Position numbers and translations under genes: made by a program | Shown here: in pieces, positions 27,075-37,053 of the stretch | How positions within the stretch are numbered: the first letter of the stretch is position 1 | Layout: each line of letters starts with the position of its first letter | NCBI GenBank assembly: GCA_009379845.1 | Contig: WHSZ01000021.1 | Location: 1 to 64,000, forward strand | Reading direction: 5' to 3' | Length of the DNA stretch: 64,000 bases | Source: Pseudonocardiaceae bacterium | GTDB lineage: Bacteria; Actinomycetota; Actinomycetes; Mycobacteriales; Pseudonocardiaceae | Notes under the pieces: generated by a model | Database searches by the model: none | The model's input: the letters and a program-made list of their open reading frames with translations, nothing else | Told to the model about the DNA's origin: nothing

Positions 27075-28187
27075 TCACCAAGTGGACGCGTCCAGCGCGG
27101 CGCGCAGGTCGGCGACCAGGTCGGCGGCGTTCTCGCAGCCCGCGGACAGCCGGACGAATCCTTCGGGTACCGGATCGCCCCACCGGGTGCGGCGGTCCAG
27201 GGTGGTGTGCAGGCCACCGAAGCTGGTGGCGTCCGTGAGTACCCGGGAGTTCGCGAGCACGGAGTTCACCGCCGCTTCGGACGGCAACTCGAAGCTCAGC
27301 ACGCCGCCGAAGCGATCCATCTGCTTCGACGCGATCTCGTGCGCCGGGTCGTGCGGGGAACCGGGCCAGCGCAGCCCGCACACGTCCGGGTATTCGCGTA
27401 GCGCCTCGTAGAGCGCCGCCGCGTTGCTTGCCTGCCGTTCCAGCCGCAGATCCAGGGTGCCGAGGCCGCGGTGCGCCAGCCACGCCTCGAACGCGCCGGG
27501 GACGGCACCACCCGCGGTGCGGCCGGCGCGTAGCCGCGCGAGTAGTTGATCATCGCGTGTGGACACATGGCCGAGGACGAGATCGCTGTGCCCGGCGACG
27601 GCCTTGGTGTCACTGCAGACGACCAGGTCGGCGCCGAGGTGCAGCGGGCGTTGCCCGAGCGGGGTCGCGGTCGTGTTGTCCACGGCTACCAGGGCACCCT
27701 CGGCATGCGCGGCCCGAGCGATGGCTTCGATGTCGCACACGTCCAGGCCCGGGTTCGACGGGGTTTCCAGCAGCACGAACCCGGCGCCGCGGACCGCATC
27801 GTGCCAGCTACCGGCGGTCGGTACCGCACGGACGTCAAGGTCGAGCCCGGCCAGCTCGTCGCGCACGTAGGCGCGCACCAGGTAGTAACCGTCCGCCGGG
27901 ACCACCAGGGTGTCCCCCTGCTTCAGCACCCCGCGCAGCACGGTCGTGATGGCAGCCATCCCGGACGAGAACAGCACCGCCTCGCCGCCATCCAGCTCCC
28001 CGAGCGCGGACTCGAGGGCGCGCCAAGTCGGGTTGTCCGCGCGACCGTAGTAGTACTCGGTCTCCCCCAGCCGGTACGGCGCGGCGAATGTCGGTCCGGC
28101 GAGCAACGGCCCGCCGACCACTGTGGACTCGCCAGCGTGCACGCAGCGCGTGCCGTCGCTCCACCCGTGGGTACTTTCGGTCGCCAT
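27075..28187 (-). CDS. Cystathionine gamma-lyase/synthase-type PLP enzyme
   Basis: A 370-residue Cys/Met-metabolism PLP-dependent enzyme. Family signatures: YYYGRADNPTWRALESALGELDGGEAVLFSSGMAAI, LLETPSNPGLDVCDIEAIA, VDNTTATPLGQRPLHLGADLVV and the Schiff-base lysine in CSDTKAVAGHSDLVLG (usually SATKY-GGH). The C-terminus FVRLSAGCENAADLVADLRAAL has the substrate-carboxylate Arg. Gamma-lyase, gamma-synthase and methionine gamma-lyase cannot be separated from sequence alone; the cysteine dioxygenase neighbour favours cysteine turnover. ATG at 28187 lies in the loop of a 14-bp perfect inverted repeat and lacks a canonical ribosome site. EamA ends 50 bases upstream. Confidence 0.87.
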   Translation of the reverse strand: MATESTHGWSDGTRCVHAGESTVVGGPLLAGPTFAAPYRLGETEYYYGRADNPTWRALESALGELDGGEAVLFSSGMAAITTVLRGVLKQGDTLVVPADGYYLVRAYVRDELAGLDLDVRAVPTAGSWHDAVRGAGFVLLETPSNPGLDVCDIEAIARAAHAEGALVAVDNTTATPLGQRPLHLGADLVVCSDTKAVAGHSDLVLGHVSTRDDQLLARLRAGRTAGGAVPGAFEAWLAHRGLGTLDLRLERQASNAAALYEALREYPDVCGLRWPGSPHDPAHEIASKQMDRFGGVLSFELPSEAAVNSVLANSRVLTDATSFGGLHTTLDRRTRWGDPVPEGFVRLSAGCENAADLVADLRAALDASTW

Positions 28188-28206
28188 AGCACCCGAAAGT
28201 ACCCAC
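28167..28206. promoter_or_regulatory. 14-bp perfect inverted repeat enclosing the start codon
   Basis: GTGGGTACTTTCGG (28167-28180) and CCGAAAGTACCCAC (28193-28206) are exact reverse complements separated by 12 bases that contain the ATG of the gamma-lyase-type gene. In mRNA the start codon would sit in a 12-base hairpin loop; in DNA the repeat is a strong operator candidate. Confidence 0.85.
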
Positions 28207-28237
28207 CGCGGAACTCCGCGGGCCGCGCGGGCCGCCG

Positions 28238-29143
28238 CTACCGGGTGGCCAGCACGCGCTCCCGCCTCGCGGGCAGGTAATTCAGCGCGAGCGCCGCACA
28301 GAGCAGCACCGCGCCGAGCGTCCCGGCCACGCCGAGCCGATCGCCGAGCAGGATCACCGAAAGCACGGTCGCGGTCAACGGCTCCAGCAGTACCGACAGC
28401 GCCGCCACCACCGGTTGTGCGTGCCGCAGCCCCGCGAAGTACGCGCCGTAGGCGATCGCGGTAGGCACCGCCCCGAGAAACACCGCGGTACCCAGCACAC
28501 CGGCGGACAGCGGGACACCCATCCCGAGCGGCAAGGCGAACGGCAGCAACAGCAAGCCGCCGGTGAGCAACCCGAACGTGGTCACCGCGGCCGAGCTCAG
28601 CCCGGCGAGCGCGGGACGGTTGATCATCGTCATGGTCGCGAAACCCGCACCGGCGCACAACGACAACGACACACCCACCGCCTTCGACCACGGTGAACCG
28701 GCCGCGACCGGGGCGCCGCAGAGCAGTGCCAGACCGGCCAACGCGACACAGATCGTCAGCACCACCGTTGGCCGCGGCCACCGGCGGTCCCGGGCCGCGG
28801 TTGCCACCGCCACGAACAACGGCACACTGCCGATCGTGATCAACGTCGCCAGGCTGACCGAGATCTGGGAGATCGCCGCGTAGTACGCCGTCTGGAAGAT
28901 CGCAAGCAATGACCCAACTACCAGCACCCGCCTGGCCATCGGCAAGCTCCAGCGCTGGCGCAACCCACCGTGAACGGCGTACCCGGCGGTGGCCAACCCG
29001 CCACCGAGCAGCAGCCGGTAAGCGGCGACAGCCAGCGGATCGAGGTGCGCCTGTTCTTGCAACAGCGCACCGGCCAAGCCGCCGGTTCCCCACAGGACCC
29101 CGGCAGCGGCCAGCAATAACGAAGATCGAGAAGAAGTAAGCAC
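28238..29143 (-). CDS. EamA/DMT-family exporter
   Basis: A 301-residue inner-membrane protein with about ten hydrophobic segments in two EamA repeats (first LLLAAAGVLWGTGGLAGALL, second near VAAGSPWSKAVGVSLSLCAGAGFATMTMI). Drug/metabolite superfamily members of this type export amino acids and metabolites; E. coli EamA exports cysteine and O-acetylserine. The downstream cystathionine gamma-lyase-type and cysteine dioxygenase genes make sulfur amino acid export the best guess, by inference only. The GTG at 29143 with GGTGGAG upstream is chosen; the frame remains open upstream to 29272 but that part is not hydrophobic as expected and spans a terminator. Confidence 0.82.
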   Translation of the reverse strand: MLTSSRSSLLLAAAGVLWGTGGLAGALLQEQAHLDPLAVAAYRLLLGGGLATAGYAVHGGLRQRWSLPMARRVLVVGSLLAIFQTAYYAAISQISVSLATLITIGSVPLFVAVATAARDRRWPRPTVVLTICVALAGLALLCGAPVAAGSPWSKAVGVSLSLCAGAGFATMTMINRPALAGLSSAAVTTFGLLTGGLLLLPFALPLGMGVPLSAGVLGTAVFLGAVPTAIAYGAYFAGLRHAQPVVAALSVLLEPLTATVLSVILLGDRLGVAGTLGAVLLCAALALNYLPARRERVLATR

Positions 29144-29215
29144 AGTGACGCTCCACCGTCGCGAATGGACAAGGCAACGCGAAGCGGGGCGCCAATAGGC
29201 CGCCAATAGGCACAG

Positions 29216-29241
29216 AAAAAGCCCGGGCGAACGCCACGGGC
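29216..29241 (-). terminator. Intrinsic terminator between gpsA and eamA
   Basis: On the minus strand GCCCG(T)GGC-GTTC-GCC-CGGGC forms an 8-bp stem with one bulge, followed by TTTTT. It is about 145 bases past the gpsA stop and 73 bases before the EamA start. It can be the gpsA terminator or an attenuator in the EamA leader. Confidence 0.75.
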
Positions 29242-29262
29242 AGCACGGATCAAGCGCGCGGG

Positions 29263-29361
29263 CTACACCCACGCGCCGGTAACAGCGCCCCGCTCAGCGG
29301 CGGGGCGGAGGGGAGATCGGGAAGAGCCGATGCACGAGCGACACGTTAACCACCGGCACAC
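29263..29361 (-). CDS. Possible cysteine-containing leader ORF upstream of eamA
   Basis: A 32-codon ORF starting GTG-TGC with three Cys codons in its first ten (MCRWLTCRSC). Its stop lies inside a 9-bp hairpin (29254-29276, one G-U pair in RNA) and 22 bases before the terminator at 29216-29241. The order leader ORF, hairpin, terminator, EamA is that of an attenuator. There is no good ribosome site and no conservation data, so it may be chance. Confidence 0.3.
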   Translation of the reverse strand: MCRWLTCRSCIGSSRSPLRPAAERGAVTGAWV

Positions 29362-29386
29362 CACGGCGCCACCGAGTTTAAGGACA

Positions 29387-30427
29387 CTAGTCCCACTCGT
29401 GCTTGCGCTGGCGACCGAGCAGCTCCGCGGCCATCTCGCGCGGGCTGAGCCCTTCGTGGCACACCCGGCGCACCCCATCGGTGATCGGCATGTCCACGCC
29501 GAGCCTTGAAGCCAGCTCCCAGATCGACACGCAGGACTTCACACCCTCGGCAACCTGCCCGTGGGCGGCTTCCTGCGCCTGCGCCAGGCTCTCGCCGCGC
29601 CCGAGCCGCACACCGAAACCGCGATTGCGGGACAGCGGCGACGAGCACGTCGCGATCAGGTCCCCGAGCCCGGCAAGACCGGAAAAGGTCAACGGATCGG
29701 CACCCAGTTTCGAGCCGAGCCGGGAAATCTCCGCCAGCCCCCTGGTGATCAACGTGGCCCGCGTGTTGTCCCCGAAGCCGAGCCCTGCCGCCATCCCGCA
29801 GCTCAACGCGATCACGTTCTTGCACGCGCCGCCGAGCTCACAGCCTCGCACATCGGTGTTCGTGTACGGCCGGAAGTAGCGGTTGGAGCACGCCCGTTGC
29901 AAGGACACCGCACGCTCGTGATCCGTGCAGGCGAACACCGCGGCGGCCGGCTGCGCCTCGGCGATCTCCCGCGCAAGGCTCGGTCCGGCCACCACGACCA
30001 CCCGATCCGCGTGCACCCGCGCGACGTCGGTGATCACCTCGCTCATCCGTTTCAGCGTGCCGAGCTCAACACCCTTGGCCAGGCTCACCAGCGGCACGTC
30101 GGCAGGCAACATCGAGCGCCACGCGGTGAGGTTGGACCGCAGGCTCTGACTCGGCACGGCCAGCACCACGGCCTGCGCGCCATCCAGAGCCGACCGCGCG
30201 TCCGAGGTGGCGTGTACCCGGTCCGGCAACTCGACGTCGGGCAGGTAGTCCGGGTTGGCGTGCCGGTCACGCACCGCTTCGGCGATCTCGGTGCGCCGCG
30301 CCCACAACGTGACATCCCTGCCGGCATCCGCGAGCACCTTGGCGAACGCTGTGCCCCATGAGCCCGCGCCCATGACCGTGACTCGCTGCACCGCGACTGG
30401 CTCCACCCACATATCAGACTCGTTCAT
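29387..30427 (-). CDS. gpsA: Glycerol-3-phosphate dehydrogenase [NAD(P)+]
   Basis: Reduces dihydroxyacetone phosphate to sn-glycerol 3-phosphate for phospholipid synthesis. The 346-residue protein has the N-terminal Rossmann motif [57 protein letters not shown] and the catalytic lysine region [32 protein letters not shown]. It starts one base after the plsC stop, so the two lipid genes form one transcript. In mycobacteria its neighbour is ddl, which here is displaced by the accessory island. The start could also be the Met five codons in. Confidence 0.95.
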   Translation of the reverse strand: MNESDMWVEPVAVQRVTVMGAGSWGTAFAKVLADAGRDVTLWARRTEIAEAVRDRHANPDYLPDVELPDRVHATSDARSALDGAQAVVLAVPSQSLRSNLTAWRSMLPADVPLVSLAKGVELGTLKRMSEVITDVARVHADRVVVVAGPSLAREIAEAQPAAAVFACTDHERAVSLQRACSNRYFRPYTNTDVRGCELGGACKNVIALSCGMAAGLGFGDNTRATLITRGLAEISRLGSKLGADPLTFSGLAGLGDLIATCSSPLSRNRGFGVRLGRGESLAQAQEAAHGQVAEGVKSCVSIWELASRLGVDMPITDGVRRVCHEGLSPREMAAELLGRQRKHEWD

Positions 30428-30428
30428 A

Positions 30429-31172
30429 TTACGAAGGGGCCTCGCCGTCCTGCTCCTTCGATTTCCGTGCCGCCTTGCTCGGCAGGAAGAACTCGGCCGG
30501 CGCCTGCTCCTGCCTGACCTCGGCGAGCAACTCGCGCACCCGGTTCATCAACAGATCGGTGACCTCGCGGAGCACCTCGTTGCTTTGCGGCTTGTCCCGG
30601 TACGCGGACAGATCCATCGGCTCGCCCACCGTCACGTACACCGTCTTGCGCGGCAGCGGCCGGAATCGCTTGTGGTACCCGTCCCAGATGAAGTTCGTGC
30701 CCCAGCGGGCGACCGGGATGATGGGTGCGTCGGTATCCAGCGCCAGCCGCGCAACCCCGGTCCGCGCGCGCATCGGCCAGCCATCCGGATCCTTGGTGAT
30801 GGTGCCCTCCGGGTAGATCAGCACGATCTTGTCGCTCTGCAGTGCCTCCCTGGCGGCACTCAGGCTCTGCCGGGCGTCCGCGGTACCCCGGTAGACCGGG
30901 ATGCCGCCCGACCCGCCAAGGATCTTGCCGAAGATCGGCACCTTGAAAAGGCTGTCCTTCGCCATGAACCGGGGGACTCGCCTGTTGCGGTGCACGAACA
31001 CCGCGTCCACGGCCGGATCGAGATGCGAGACGTGGTTCATCACCAGCAGCGCCGAGCCGTCCAGCGGAATCCGGTCCGTACCGCGATAGACGCTGCGCCC
31101 AAGCCAGGTCAGCGGGTAGAACAGCACCGCGGCACAGCCGACCCAGAAGCCACCCTTCTCGCGCTTGGCCAA
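30429..31172 (-). CDS. plsC: 1-acyl-sn-glycerol-3-phosphate acyltransferase
   Basis: A 247-residue membrane-associated acyltransferase that makes phosphatidic acid. It shows the catalytic HX4D box [14 protein letters not shown], the FPEGT-like motif in [17 protein letters not shown], and the third motif [14 protein letters not shown] region. The N-terminal segment [20 protein letters not shown] is hydrophobic. It overlaps functionally with gpsA, one base downstream, which provides the glycerol 3-phosphate backbone. It is divergent from fbiD across 176 bases that should hold both promoters; no palindrome stands out there. The C-terminus is Lys/Glu-rich. Confidence 0.92.
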   Translation of the reverse strand: MAKREKGGFWVGCAAVLFYPLTWLGRSVYRGTDRIPLDGSALLVMNHVSHLDPAVDAVFVHRNRRVPRFMAKDSLFKVPIFGKILGGSGGIPVYRGTADARQSLSAAREALQSDKIVLIYPEGTITKDPDGWPMRARTGVARLALDTDAPIIPVARWGTNFIWDGYHKRFRPLPRKTVYVTVGEPMDLSAYRDKPQSNEVLREVTDLLMNRVRELLAEVRQEQAPAEFFLPSKAARKSKEQDGEAPS

Positions 31173-31348
31173 CGCTCCTCCTCAGCTTTCCGCATCTCTG
31201 CCCGGATCAACACAACGAGGTCGCCCGGCCACCCTCGGTGTCTCGCTGCCGTTCAACGGTCCGTACCCGAACATAACCCGTCCGGGCTCCATCCTCGCCT
31301 TTCCTGCCGCGCGACCCACACCCCCTCCCATTCGGGGATGATGGACAA

Positions 31349-31990
31349 GTGAATCCAGCCGCCGTGGACCTTGTCGTGCCCGTCAAGTCGCTCCGGCTCG
31401 CGAAGTCCCGCCTTCGCGGGGCAGCCGGCCGATCGGACGCCGCACACGCCGAGCTGGTGCTGGCCATGGTGACCGACACGGTGCTCGCCGCCGGCGCCAC
31501 GCCAGGCGTTCGCGACGTGCTGGTCGTCAGCGGCGACGCGCGCGTGAATTCCGCGCTACGCGCAAAGGGAATCACGGTGTCCGGCGAGGGACCGGTACCG
31601 GAACTCAACGCGGCCTACCGGCACGGCGAGGCGGTGCTGGGACGATCATCCGACCGCGTCATCGCTGCCCTGCAGGCCGACCTTCCGGCGCTGCGGCCGG
31701 CCGAGCTCGGCGCCGCGCTCGCCGAGGCGGCAGGCGGCAGGGCGTTCTGCCCCGACCGGCAGGGAACCGGGACGACGCTGCTGGTCGCCGCAGCCGGCCA
31801 CGCCCTCGACCCGCGGTTCGGCCCTGGCTCGGCGAGGGCGCATCTCGAGTCGGGCGCGCGACTGCTTGATCTGGACACGCCCTCGCTGCGATGCGATGTG
31901 GACACCGCCGAGGACCTCAGCTACGCCGCCGGCCTCGGTCTCGGACCACACACCCGCGAGCTGTTGAACACACCGTCCTACGCCGGTTGA
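31349..31990 (+). CDS. fbiD: Phosphoenolpyruvate guanylyltransferase (F420 synthesis)
   Basis: Activates phosphoenolpyruvate with GTP to enolpyruvyl-diphospho-5'-guanosine, the first committed step toward coenzyme F420 in actinobacteria. The 213-residue CofC/FbiD-type nucleotidyltransferase shows [17 protein letters not shown] at the N-terminus, [10 protein letters not shown], the metal site [21 protein letters not shown] and [19 protein letters not shown] start. Divergent from plsC and 41 bases upstream of ppk. The position matches Rv2983. The other fbi genes are not in the window, so the organism is predicted to make F420. Confidence 0.92.
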   Translation: MNPAAVDLVVPVKSLRLAKSRLRGAAGRSDAAHAELVLAMVTDTVLAAGATPGVRDVLVVSGDARVNSALRAKGITVSGEGPVPELNAAYRHGEAVLGRSSDRVIAALQADLPALRPAELGAALAEAAGGRAFCPDRQGTGTTLLVAAAGHALDPRFGPGSARAHLESGARLLDLDTPSLRCDVDTAEDLSYAAGLGLGPHTRELLNTPSYAG

Positions 31991-32031
31991 GCTGGGCGAC
32001 ACGACCCGGGCCGGTGCGGAACAATGGCGGT

Positions 32032-34251
32032 GTGAGTACCAGCAGCGAGGACTCCGGGCAGTCACCAAGCATCCGTAGCGCACCGCTGGCTCCGCCCGGC
32101 CGTACCACGGTCAGCAACGGGATGGGCGATGAGCCGGCCGAGGTGCGCGCGGTTCCGTCCGCGCCTCCCGCGGTCACCCCGGTGGTTCCTGCCACGGAGC
32201 TGCCCGAAGATCGCTACTTCAACCGGGAACTGTCCTGGCAGGATTTCAACGCCCGAGTGCTGGCGCTCGCCGAGGACGAGTCCCAGCCGTTGCTCGAGCG
32301 CGTCAAGTTCCTGGCGATCTTCGCGTCCAACCTGGACGAGTTCTACATGGTCCGGGTTGCCGGCCTGAAACGGCGCAACGAGACCGGGCTTTCGGTACGC
32401 AGCGCGGACGGGCTGACTCCGCGCGAGCAGCTGTCCTATATCTCGAAACGCAACCAGGAACTGGTCGAGCGGCACACCGCGACGTTCGAGGAGCATCTCA
32501 GGCCGGAACTGTCCAAGCACGGCATCCGGATTGTCGGATGGTCCGACCTGAATGAGGCCGAGCAGCTGCGTCTCTCCAACTACTTCACCGAGCAGATCTT
32601 CCCGGTACTGACCCCGCTCGCGGTCGATCCGGCGCACCCGTTCCCGTACATCTCCGGGCTGTCCCTGAACCTCGCGGTGACGGTGCGCGACCCGGAGGGC
32701 GCCACCGAGCGGTTCGCACGCGTGAAGGTGCCGAACAACGTGCCGCGGCTCATCCCGATCGACGCGCAGCCGGACAACCCGGATGTGACATTCCTCCCTC
32801 TCGAGGAACTGATCTCCGCGCACCTCGATGATTTGTTCACCGGCATGGAGGTCATCGAGCATCACGTGTTCCGGGTGACCCGCAACGCCGATCTCGAGGT
32901 CGAAGAGGATCGCGACGAGGATCTGCTGCAGGCGTTGGAACGCGAACTCGCGCAGCGTCGTTTCGGTCCGCCGGTCCGGTTGGAGATCGAGCACTCGATG
33001 AGCGAGCACATGCTCGAGCTGCTGCTGCGCGAGCTGGAGGTACATCCGAAGGACGTGGTCGTCTGCCACGGCCTGATCGACCTGTCCTGCCTGTGGCAGA
33101 TCCACGCGGTGGATCGCAGGGAGCTCAAGGACGCCCCGTTCGTGCCGGCCACCCAGCCGGCGTTCGGGGAGCGCGAAACGCCGAAGAGCGTGTTCGCGAC
33201 CCTGCGGGAGGGCGACGTGCTGGTGCACCACCCCTACGACTCGTTCTCCACCACCGTGCAGCGCTTCATCGAGCAGGCCGCCGCCGACCCGAAAGTGCTT
33301 GCGATCAAGCAAACGCTCTACCGCACATCGGGCGATTCGCCCATTGTGGACGCTTTGATCACCGCGGCCGAAGCCGGCAAGCAGGTCGTGGCGCTGGTGG
33401 AGATCAAGGCACGTTTCGACGAGCAGGCCAACATCAAATGGGCACGCGCCCTGGAAAAGGCGGGCGTGCACGTGGTCTACGGCCTGGTCGGCCTGAAGAC
33501 CCACTGCAAGACCTCGCTCGTGGTGCGCCAGGAAGGCTCCACGATCCGCCGCTACTGCCACATTGGCACCGGCAACTACAACCCGAAAACCGCGCGGCTG
33601 TACGAGGATCTCGGCCTGCTCACCGCCGAGCCGACCCTCGGCGCTGACCTCACCGACCTGTTCAACACGCTGACCGGCTACGCGCGCCGGCAGCACTACC
33701 GCAGCGTCCTTGTCGCGCCGTACGGCATCCGGCGCGGGATCGTCGATCGCATCGGCGCGGAGATCGAGCACGCCCGCGCCGGCCGGCCGGCCGGCATCCG
33801 CTTCAAGCTCAACTCGCTGGTCGACGAGCAGGTCATCGACGCGCTGTATCAGGCGTCCCGCGCCGGTGTGCCGGTCGACATCCTGGTGCGCGGCATTTGC
33901 ACATTGAAGCCGGGTGTGGCCGGCCTGAGTGAGAACATCTCGGTTCGCTCGATCCTCGGGCGATTCCTCGAGCACTCCCGGATCTTCCATTTCGTCGGTG
34001 CCGGCGAGCATTGGATCGGTAGTGCGGACATGATGCATCGCAACCTCGATCGCCGGATCGAGATGCAGGTGCGGGTGACCGATCCCAAGCTCGTCGCCGC
34101 GCTTGACGAGATCTTCGACTCCGCCTTCGACCCCGCGACCCGCAGCTGGAGGTTGACCTCGACCGGCGAGTGGGAACCCGTGCCGGACGATCGCTCCCTG
34201 GTCAGGGACCATCAGGTCGAACTGCTCGTCAAACACGGAGCGAATGGGTGA
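32032..34251 (+). CDS. ppk: Polyphosphate kinase 1
   Basis: Reversibly polymerises the gamma-phosphate of ATP into polyphosphate. The 739-residue protein has an N-terminal Pro/Ser-rich extension of about 55 residues, then the PPK1 N-domain [22 protein letters not shown] and [23 protein letters not shown], and the two phospholipase-D-like C-domains with [50 protein letters not shown] and the catalytic histidine motif [24 protein letters not shown]. The GTG at 32032 is chosen as the first start downstream of fbiD; a later ATG within the extension is possible. Its GTGA end overlaps the mutT1 start, linking polyphosphate and nucleotide-pool genes as in mycobacteria. Confidence 0.95.
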   Translation: MSTSSEDSGQSPSIRSAPLAPPGRTTVSNGMGDEPAEVRAVPSAPPAVTPVVPATELPEDRYFNRELSWQDFNARVLALAEDESQPLLERVKFLAIFASNLDEFYMVRVAGLKRRNETGLSVRSADGLTPREQLSYISKRNQELVERHTATFEEHLRPELSKHGIRIVGWSDLNEAEQLRLSNYFTEQIFPVLTPLAVDPAHPFPYISGLSLNLAVTVRDPEGATERFARVKVPNNVPRLIPIDAQPDNPDVTFLPLEELISAHLDDLFTGMEVIEHHVFRVTRNADLEVEEDRDEDLLQALERELAQRRFGPPVRLEIEHSMSEHMLELLLRELEVHPKDVVVCHGLIDLSCLWQIHAVDRRELKDAPFVPATQPAFGERETPKSVFATLREGDVLVHHPYDSFSTTVQRFIEQAAADPKVLAIKQTLYRTSGDSPIVDALITAAEAGKQVVALVEIKARFDEQANIKWARALEKAGVHVVYGLVGLKTHCKTSLVVRQEGSTIRRYCHIGTGNYNPKTARLYEDLGLLTAEPTLGADLTDLFNTLTGYARRQHYRSVLVAPYGIRRGIVDRIGAEIEHARAGRPAGIRFKLNSLVDEQVIDALYQASRAGVPVDILVRGICTLKPGVAGLSENISVRSILGRFLEHSRIFHFVGAGEHWIGSADMMHRNLDRRIEMQVRVTDPKLVAALDEIFDSAFDPATRSWRLTSTGEWEPVPDDRSLVRDHQVELLVKHGANG

Positions 34252-35174
34252 GCCGAATTCGTGCGGCCGGGACGGTGCTGTGGCGGCAACGACCCGGCGG
34301 AGTTGTGGAAGTAGCGCTTGTACATCGGCCACGGTACGACGACTGGTCCCTGCCGAAAGGCAAGCTGGACGCCGGGGAGACCAGCGCGGCGGCCGCCACG
34401 CGGGAAGCGCGCGAGGAGACCGGTTTTCGGGCGATCCTCGGCCGGAAGCTCGGGCAGGTGAGCTACTCCGTGCCGGCATCAGGAACGCACTCGCTACCGA
34501 AGACCGTGCAGTACTTCAGCGCTCGCGCGTTGGAGGGCACGTTCCGGCCGAACGACGAGGTCGATGAGTTGTGCTGGATCGAGCCCGATCGTGCGCGCGC
34601 GAGGGTGAGCTACCCGCACGATTCGGACATCATTGCGGAATTCGCCGCACAACCGGCGGATTCCCGCACCGTGTTGCTGGTTCGGCACGCGAAAGCGGGC
34701 AAACGTCAGGACTGGAGCGGAGACGACGATCTGCGGCCGCTGAGCGCCGCGGGAATGGAGCAGGCAGCAGCGTTGCGCACGCTGCTGCCGTTATTCGGGC
34801 CGGACAAGGTGTTTTCCGCACCCAGGCTGCGTTGCGTGCAAACCGTGCAGGGTGTTGCCGAAGATCTCGGGATAACCGTGCAGACGGAGCCGCTGCTGGC
34901 CGAGGATTCCTACTGGAAGGATTCGCGGGGCGCGCTCGGGCGGCTGCAGGAGATCGTGGACGGGTCCGGTACACCGGTGGTCTGCAGCCAGGGTGGCGTG
35001 ATCCCGGACCTGGTGACCGGCCTGGCCGAACGCGACGACGTCAGTATGGGGCGGATCATCGCCAAGAAGGCATCCGTATGGGTGCTGTCTTTCCTGCCCG
35101 CACAACGCGGCGGGCAGGAAAGACTGATCGCCGCCGACTACATCCCGAGCCCGCTTGCCGTTCCTGCGTCCTGA
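34248..35174 (+). CDS. mutT1: MutT1-type Nudix hydrolase with histidine phosphatase domain
   Basis: Nucleotide-pool sanitiser that hydrolyses 8-oxo-dGTP/8-oxo-GTP and related diadenosine-type substrates. The 308-residue protein has an N-terminal Nudix domain (box [23 protein letters not shown], residues about 40-62) and a C-terminal phosphoglycerate-mutase-like domain ([11 protein letters not shown] with the RHG-type histidine, [12 protein letters not shown]). This two-domain form is the actinobacterial MutT1 (Rv2985). GTG start overlapping the ppk stop as GTGA. The 3' end runs antisense to the tail of the AfsR-like pseudogene. Confidence 0.93.
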   Translation: MSRIRAAGTVLWRQRPGGVVEVALVHRPRYDDWSLPKGKLDAGETSAAAATREAREETGFRAILGRKLGQVSYSVPASGTHSLPKTVQYFSARALEGTFRPNDEVDELCWIEPDRARARVSYPHDSDIIAEFAAQPADSRTVLLVRHAKAGKRQDWSGDDDLRPLSAAGMEQAAALRTLLPLFGPDKVFSAPRLRCVQTVQGVAEDLGITVQTEPLLAEDSYWKDSRGALGRLQEIVDGSGTPVVCSQGGVIPDLVTGLAERDDVSMGRIIAKKASVWVLSFLPAQRGGQERLIAADYIPSPLAVPAS

Positions 35175-36900
35175 CCGCGACCATCGTGTAAACCGCCGGC
35201 CGCGCGACCAGCCAGGAGTGTTCCAAGTAGCCGTGTTCCGTCGCGTATTCGATTACCGCGACCAGGTTGGCGCGCTCCGATTCGAACCACCCGAGCGCCT
35301 CGTCGTGATCGGGGAAATCCTGGCCCGTGACGGTCGATTCCGGCGCCTCCAGCACCGGACGCAGCCGCGGATCCGGGCGCACGAACCGCCTGGCCGCGAT
35401 GGCGGTGTGCAGGTACCAGTCGAAAAGCCGGCAGAGCGCGGAGGCCTGCTCGGTTTCGCCGCTTTCCTCCCGCGCCCGCTCCGCGGCATAAACCCTGAGC
35501 AGGTCGTGGAACTGGTACCGCGCGGGGCGTTGTTGCCCCAGCAGATGCACCGCGACGAGCCGATCAAGCGAGGCTCGCGCCGCACCGATCGACGCACCGA
35601 TCAGCGCGGCAGCCGCTGGCAAGCTGAGGTCCGCGCCGGGATGCAGGCTGAGCGACCGGAACACCCTGGCATCGTCCGGGCGGAGTGCTCGGTACGACCA
35701 GGAGAACGCGGCGCGCAAATCCGTGCTGCCGTCCTGCGGATCGGTGAGGGCGTCCAGCCGGTCGCGGTGGTTCCGCAGCTCCCGCACCAACTCGGCGAGC
35801 GAGGTATCCGGGAACCGGGAGGCCCCGCTCGGCTGCCAACGCCAGCGCCAGCGGGAGCCCACCGCACAACTCGGTGAGTTCGACGAGTGCCCCGGTTCCG
35901 CTTCGACCCGATCGCTACCAACACTGGATACGAGCAAAGCCGCCGCGTCGGTGGTGTCGAACCCGCCGCGGTCGATCCTGCGCGCTCCTTCCCGTGCCAC
36001 CAGACCACGTAGCTGGCTGCGGCTGGTCACCAGGACGAGGCCGCCATCCCCCGGCAGCGGCCGTACCTGGCCGGCATCGGCGACGTTGTCGAGCACGATC
36101 AGCATCCGCTTATCGGCCAGCCGATCGCGCAGCAGGGCGCTCACCCGCTCCACCCGTACGGGTTGCTCCACTGTGGATGGAATGGCGCTTGCCGGCACCC
36201 CAACGGCCCGCAGGACGGCATCCAGCACCTCTTCGGGGGGTCTGTGGCGGGTCCGAGGAGTGTCCACGCAGATCGGCGAACAGCTGGCCGTCAGGGAACA
36301 GCTCGCGCACCCGGCGTGCCCAGTGCACGGCAACCGTGGTCTTGCCCACACCGGCCGTTCCGCACACCACCACGATTCCCTGGCTGGCCGGCGGATCCGC
36401 GGCGAGTACCGCGTCCAGTGCCGCGAGCTCCACGCGCCGGCCGGTGAAGTGCGCGACGCCGAGCGGGAGTTGCCGTGGTGGGGCGTGGGCGGCTTCCGGC
36501 CCACGATCGGCGGTTCCGCCACTCTGATCCGGGGTGCTCCGCGATGTCGGGATCGGCTTCCGATGGGATCGAGAAACCCGCCGCCGGAATCGCAGCACAT
36601 CCACCCGATCGGGGTCGACGTCGAAGTGATACCCGGACGCGTCCGTGGCGATGGCATTCTCGCCGAGCCGCTGCCGCAACCGCATCACGTAGGTTCGCAG
36701 GCTACCGCGGACATGCGACGGCAGCTCCGCTCCCCACACGCAGCGGGCGAGCTCATCGAAGGAAACCGGCTGGCCAGCCGAAAGGGCGAGCGTGGCAAGT
36801 AAAGCACGCTGCCGGCCACTCGGCACGGCGATCGGTTCCCGCAGACGCGCACCTGGAGCGGCCGGAACAGCCGTACCTCCACGTTCGTGGCCACACCCAC
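35056..36900 (-). pseudogene. AfsR/SARP-like NB-ARC transcriptional regulator, frameshifted and truncated
   Basis: Coding similarity runs through changing frames. An N-terminal OmpR/SARP DNA-binding domain begins VATNVEVRLF-PLQVRV, continues EPIAVPSGRQRALLATLALS and FDELARCVWGAELPSHVRGSLRTYVMRLRQRL, followed by an NB-ARC ATPase (VVVCGTAGVGKTTVAVHWA; LADKRMLIVLDNVADAGQVRPL; LVLVTSRSQLRGL; CGGLPLALALAAE) and the AfsR-type winged-helix region. Restoring one frame needs about four single-base changes, each in a homopolymer: a missing G at 36838-36840, a missing C (minus strand) at 36235-36240, a missing G at 35890-35893, and an extra G at 35823-35826. The TPR tail is absent; the frame runs into sequence antisense to mutT1. 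Either a real relic or clustered sequencing errors. Confidence 0.8.
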
Positions 36901-37002
36901 CTCCGCTTTCCGGGCCTAATGATCCCGGAACTCCGGCATGGCCGCAGACTAGCGCCTCCCCCGTCGGCCGGGTGGCCGAGCACCGTGATATCGGCAGAAC
37001 AC

Positions 37003-37043
37003 GAAAAAAGGGCCCGGCAGCCTTACGCCGGGCCCTTTTTCGT
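37003..37043 (-). terminator. Intrinsic terminator of hupB, symmetric
   Basis: GGGCCCGGC (37010-37018) and GCCGGGCCC (37027-37035) form a 9-bp perfect stem with an 8-base loop. It is flanked by six A and five T, so it can work on both strands. It begins 11 bases past the hupB stop. Confidence 0.9.
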
Positions 37044-37053
37044 GGTTTGCCCA

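Noticed and set aside
29144-29386. A SAM or cobalamin riboswitch in the EamA leader
   Set aside because: None of the conserved core sequences of these riboswitches could be found; only a hairpin and a simple terminator are visible.
35823-36240. Programmed ribosomal frameshifting in the AfsR-like gene
   Set aside because: Four shifts would be needed, in both directions and without conserved slippery-site context, and the C-terminal part is missing; decay or sequencing error is simpler.
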